Shown in pieces: positions 62,763 to 64,000 of a DNA stretch of 64,000 bases (the stretch's first letter is position 1; every line of letters starts with the position of its first letter). The DNA comes from an uncultured Actinomycetes bacterium (lineage in GTDB: Bacteria; Actinomycetota; Thermoleophilia; Solirubrobacterales; Solirubrobacteraceae), in NCBI GenBank assembly GCA_937888775.1, contig CALAQT010000542.1, positions 54,864 through 118,863 on the forward strand, in the 5' to 3' direction. Position numbers and translations under genes: made by a program. The notes beneath the pieces are model-generated. The model saw only the letters and a list, made by a program, of their open reading frames with translations, was not told the origin of the DNA and searched no databases.

Positions 62763-64000
62763 ATGGACTTGCGACAGGCGCTCGCGAACGTCGTCGGCGA
62801 GCGCCATGCGCTCGAGGACCCGGAGCTCCGCGCGCCGTACGAGCGCGACTGGACCGGCCGCTTCGGGGCTCCCGCCACGGTCGTCGTTCGCCCGGCCAAC
62901 ACCGCCGAGGTCGCCGAGGTCCTGCGCGTCTGCGGCGACCTCGGCACGACGGTCGTGCCGCAGGGCGGCAACACCGGCCTCGTCGGCGCGAGCGTACCGC
63001 GCGGCGGCGAGGTGTTGCTGTCGTTGGCCCGGCTGGACACAATCGGCGAGGTCGACGAGGCGCTCGGCCAGGTCACGGTCGGCGCCGGGGCGACGCTCGC
63101 CGCGTTGCAGGCGGCATGCAGGGCGGCCGGGAAGGACGCCGGCCTGGACTTCGCAGCGCGCGACTCGTGCACGATCGGCGGCGTCGTCGCGTGCGATGCG
63201 GGCGGCGCGCGTGCTCTGCGTCTCGGCACCGCCCGCGCCCATGTCGTCGGGCTGGAGGCGGTGCTCGCCGACGGCTCGGTCGTCTCACGCCTGCAGGGCC
63301 TGATGAAGGACAACGCCGGCTACGACCTGCCGGCGCTGCTCGTCGGGTCGGAGGGGACGCTCGGTGTCATCACCGCCGTGCGCTGGCGCACGACCGCGCT
63401 GCTCGGCTCGCGCGTCGCCGCGCTCGTGCCCGTGGCGTCGGTGACCGCTGCCGCGGAGCTGCTCGCCGCGCTCCGTGCCGAGGCGCCATCGCTCGACAGC
63501 TGCGACTTCTTCCTCGACGACGGGCTCGAGCTCGTGGTCGCGTACCAGCAGCGGTCCAATCCGGTGCGCGATCGCGCGCCGGTCTACGTCCTCGCCGAGT
63601 GTGCCGCGCGGACGGACCCGACCGACGAGCTGGCCGCGGCACTCGAACGCGCCGGGATCGACGACGCCCTGATCGCCGACGACACCACCAGCCGCGAGGG
63701 GCTGTGGCGCCTGCGTGAGGGCCACACTGAGGCGATCAACGCCGCGGGCGTCCCCCACAAGCTCGACGTAGGGATCCCGCTCGCGCAGCTCGAGCGCTTC
63801 CTCGAAGCTGTGCCAACCATCGCGGCGGAGGCCGTCCCCGGCACGCGCGCGATCCTCTTCGGCCACCTCGGTGACGGCAACGTCCACGTGAACCTCCTCG
63901 GCCCGGACCCGAACGACGAGCGCGCCGACGACGCGGTCCTCGAGTTCGTCTTGGAGTGCGGCGGGACGATCAGCGCCGAACACGGCGTCGGGATCGCGAA
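62763..64000 (+). CDS. FAD-linked oxidase, D-2-hydroxyglutarate dehydrogenase-like (partial)
   Basis: 412 codons before the right edge. The PCMH FAD-binding domain shows VVVRPANTAEVAEVL, PQGGNTGLVGASVP, GGVVACDAGGARALRLG and VGSEGTLGVITAV. The cap domain carries FGHLGDGNVHVNLL and ECGGTISAEHGVGIA, as in D-2-hydroxyglutarate and glycolate/D-lactate dehydrogenases. Only the last few dozen residues are missing. Substrate choice (D-2-hydroxyglutarate) is inferred from the divergent transhydrogenase. Electron acceptor unknown, probably ETF or quinone by family. Confidence 0.87.
   Translation, partial: MDLRQALANVVGERHALEDPELRAPYERDWTGRFGAPATVVVRPANTAEVAEVLRVCGDLGTTVVPQGGNTGLVGASVPRGGEVLLSLARLDTIGEVDEALGQVTVGAGATLAALQAACRAAGKDAGLDFAARDSCTIGGVVACDAGGARALRLGTARAHVVGLEAVLADGSVVSRLQGLMKDNAGYDLPALLVGSEGTLGVITAVRWRTTALLGSRVAALVPVASVTAAAELLAALRAEAPSLDSCDFFLDDGLELVVAYQQRSNPVRDRAPVYVLAECAARTDPTDELAAALERAGIDDALIADDTTSREGLWRLREGHTEAINAAGVPHKLDVGIPLAQLERFLEAVPTIAAEAVPGTRAILFGHLGDGNVHVNLLGPDPNDERADDAVLEFVLECGGTISAEHGVGIA

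Overview
The window is very GC-rich DNA that codes densely on both strands, mostly on the minus strand. Gene order and content (mreBCD-mrdA-rodA-rne-rplU-rpmA, obg-proB-proA-nadD-rsfS, tig-clpP-clpX-valS-folC, a giant NAD-glutamate dehydrogenase, WES/DGAT, DUF1707, a hybrid CBS-pyrophosphatase) point to an actinobacterium. My best guess is a deep-branching Thermoleophilia/Solirubrobacterales lineage; that placement is inference, not a database result. Many starts have no Shine-Dalgarno sequence. Instead a TAnnnT -10-like hexamer lies 6-10 nt upstream, which suggests widespread leaderless transcription.

Layout. 1-4.3 kb: the end of a heat-shock unit (hrcA-dnaJ, dnaJ cut by the left edge), a pair of hot-dog dehydratases with an SDR remnant in front, a DUF1707 membrane protein and a frameshifted methyltransferase. 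4.3-12.3 kb: lepA, a membrane protein, murJ, rpsT, holA, leuS. 12.3-17.5 kb: a coiled-coil DivIVA-like protein, tRNA-Ala(GGC), a PHP phosphoesterase, two minus-strand genes including an AIM24 protein, and the CBS/DHH pyrophosphatase. 17.5-23.9 kb: obg, a secreted beta-helix protein, proB, proA, nadD, rsfS. 23.9-26.0 kb: a scar separating obg from rplU-rpmA, with an SDR, an AbiEi/DUF559 gene broken by one amber codon, and the 3' half of mscL. 26-37.8 kb: the ribosomal-protein, RNase E/G, cell-shape, maf, ndk and folC cluster. 37.9-49.4 kb: valS, clpX, clpP, tig and the 1.6-kaa glutamate dehydrogenase. 49.4-57 kb: envelope and lipid genes (fatty-acid hydroxylase, DrrAB-type ABC exporter, duplicated winged-helix protein, GT-C-like membrane protein, wax ester/TAG synthase).

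At 57.3 kb a 43-nt 3' fragment of a tRNA (probably tRNA-His) with its terminator abuts the 3' end of a tyrosine recombinase gene. This is the expected structure of an attachment site, so an integrative element probably begins here and runs rightward. It carries the integrase, a HTH/zinc/HNH-repeat protein, about 1 kb without a recognisable gene, and then a metabolic unit of MBL-fold lactonase, iron-dependent hydroxyacid-oxoacid transhydrogenase and a divergent FAD D-2-hydroxyglutarate-type dehydrogenase (cut by the right edge). Together these three could form an NAD-independent route from gamma-butyrolactone or 4-hydroxybutyrate to succinic semialdehyde.

A second theme is short repeats. Two families of perfect palindromes occur in intergenic regions and, in frame, inside valS. 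There is also a 9-bp tandem repeat inside leuS and a 54-bp tandem array upstream of tig. I judge the palindrome families, one with a compensatory base change in its stem, and the lactone/hydroxyacid module to be the observations most worth following up.
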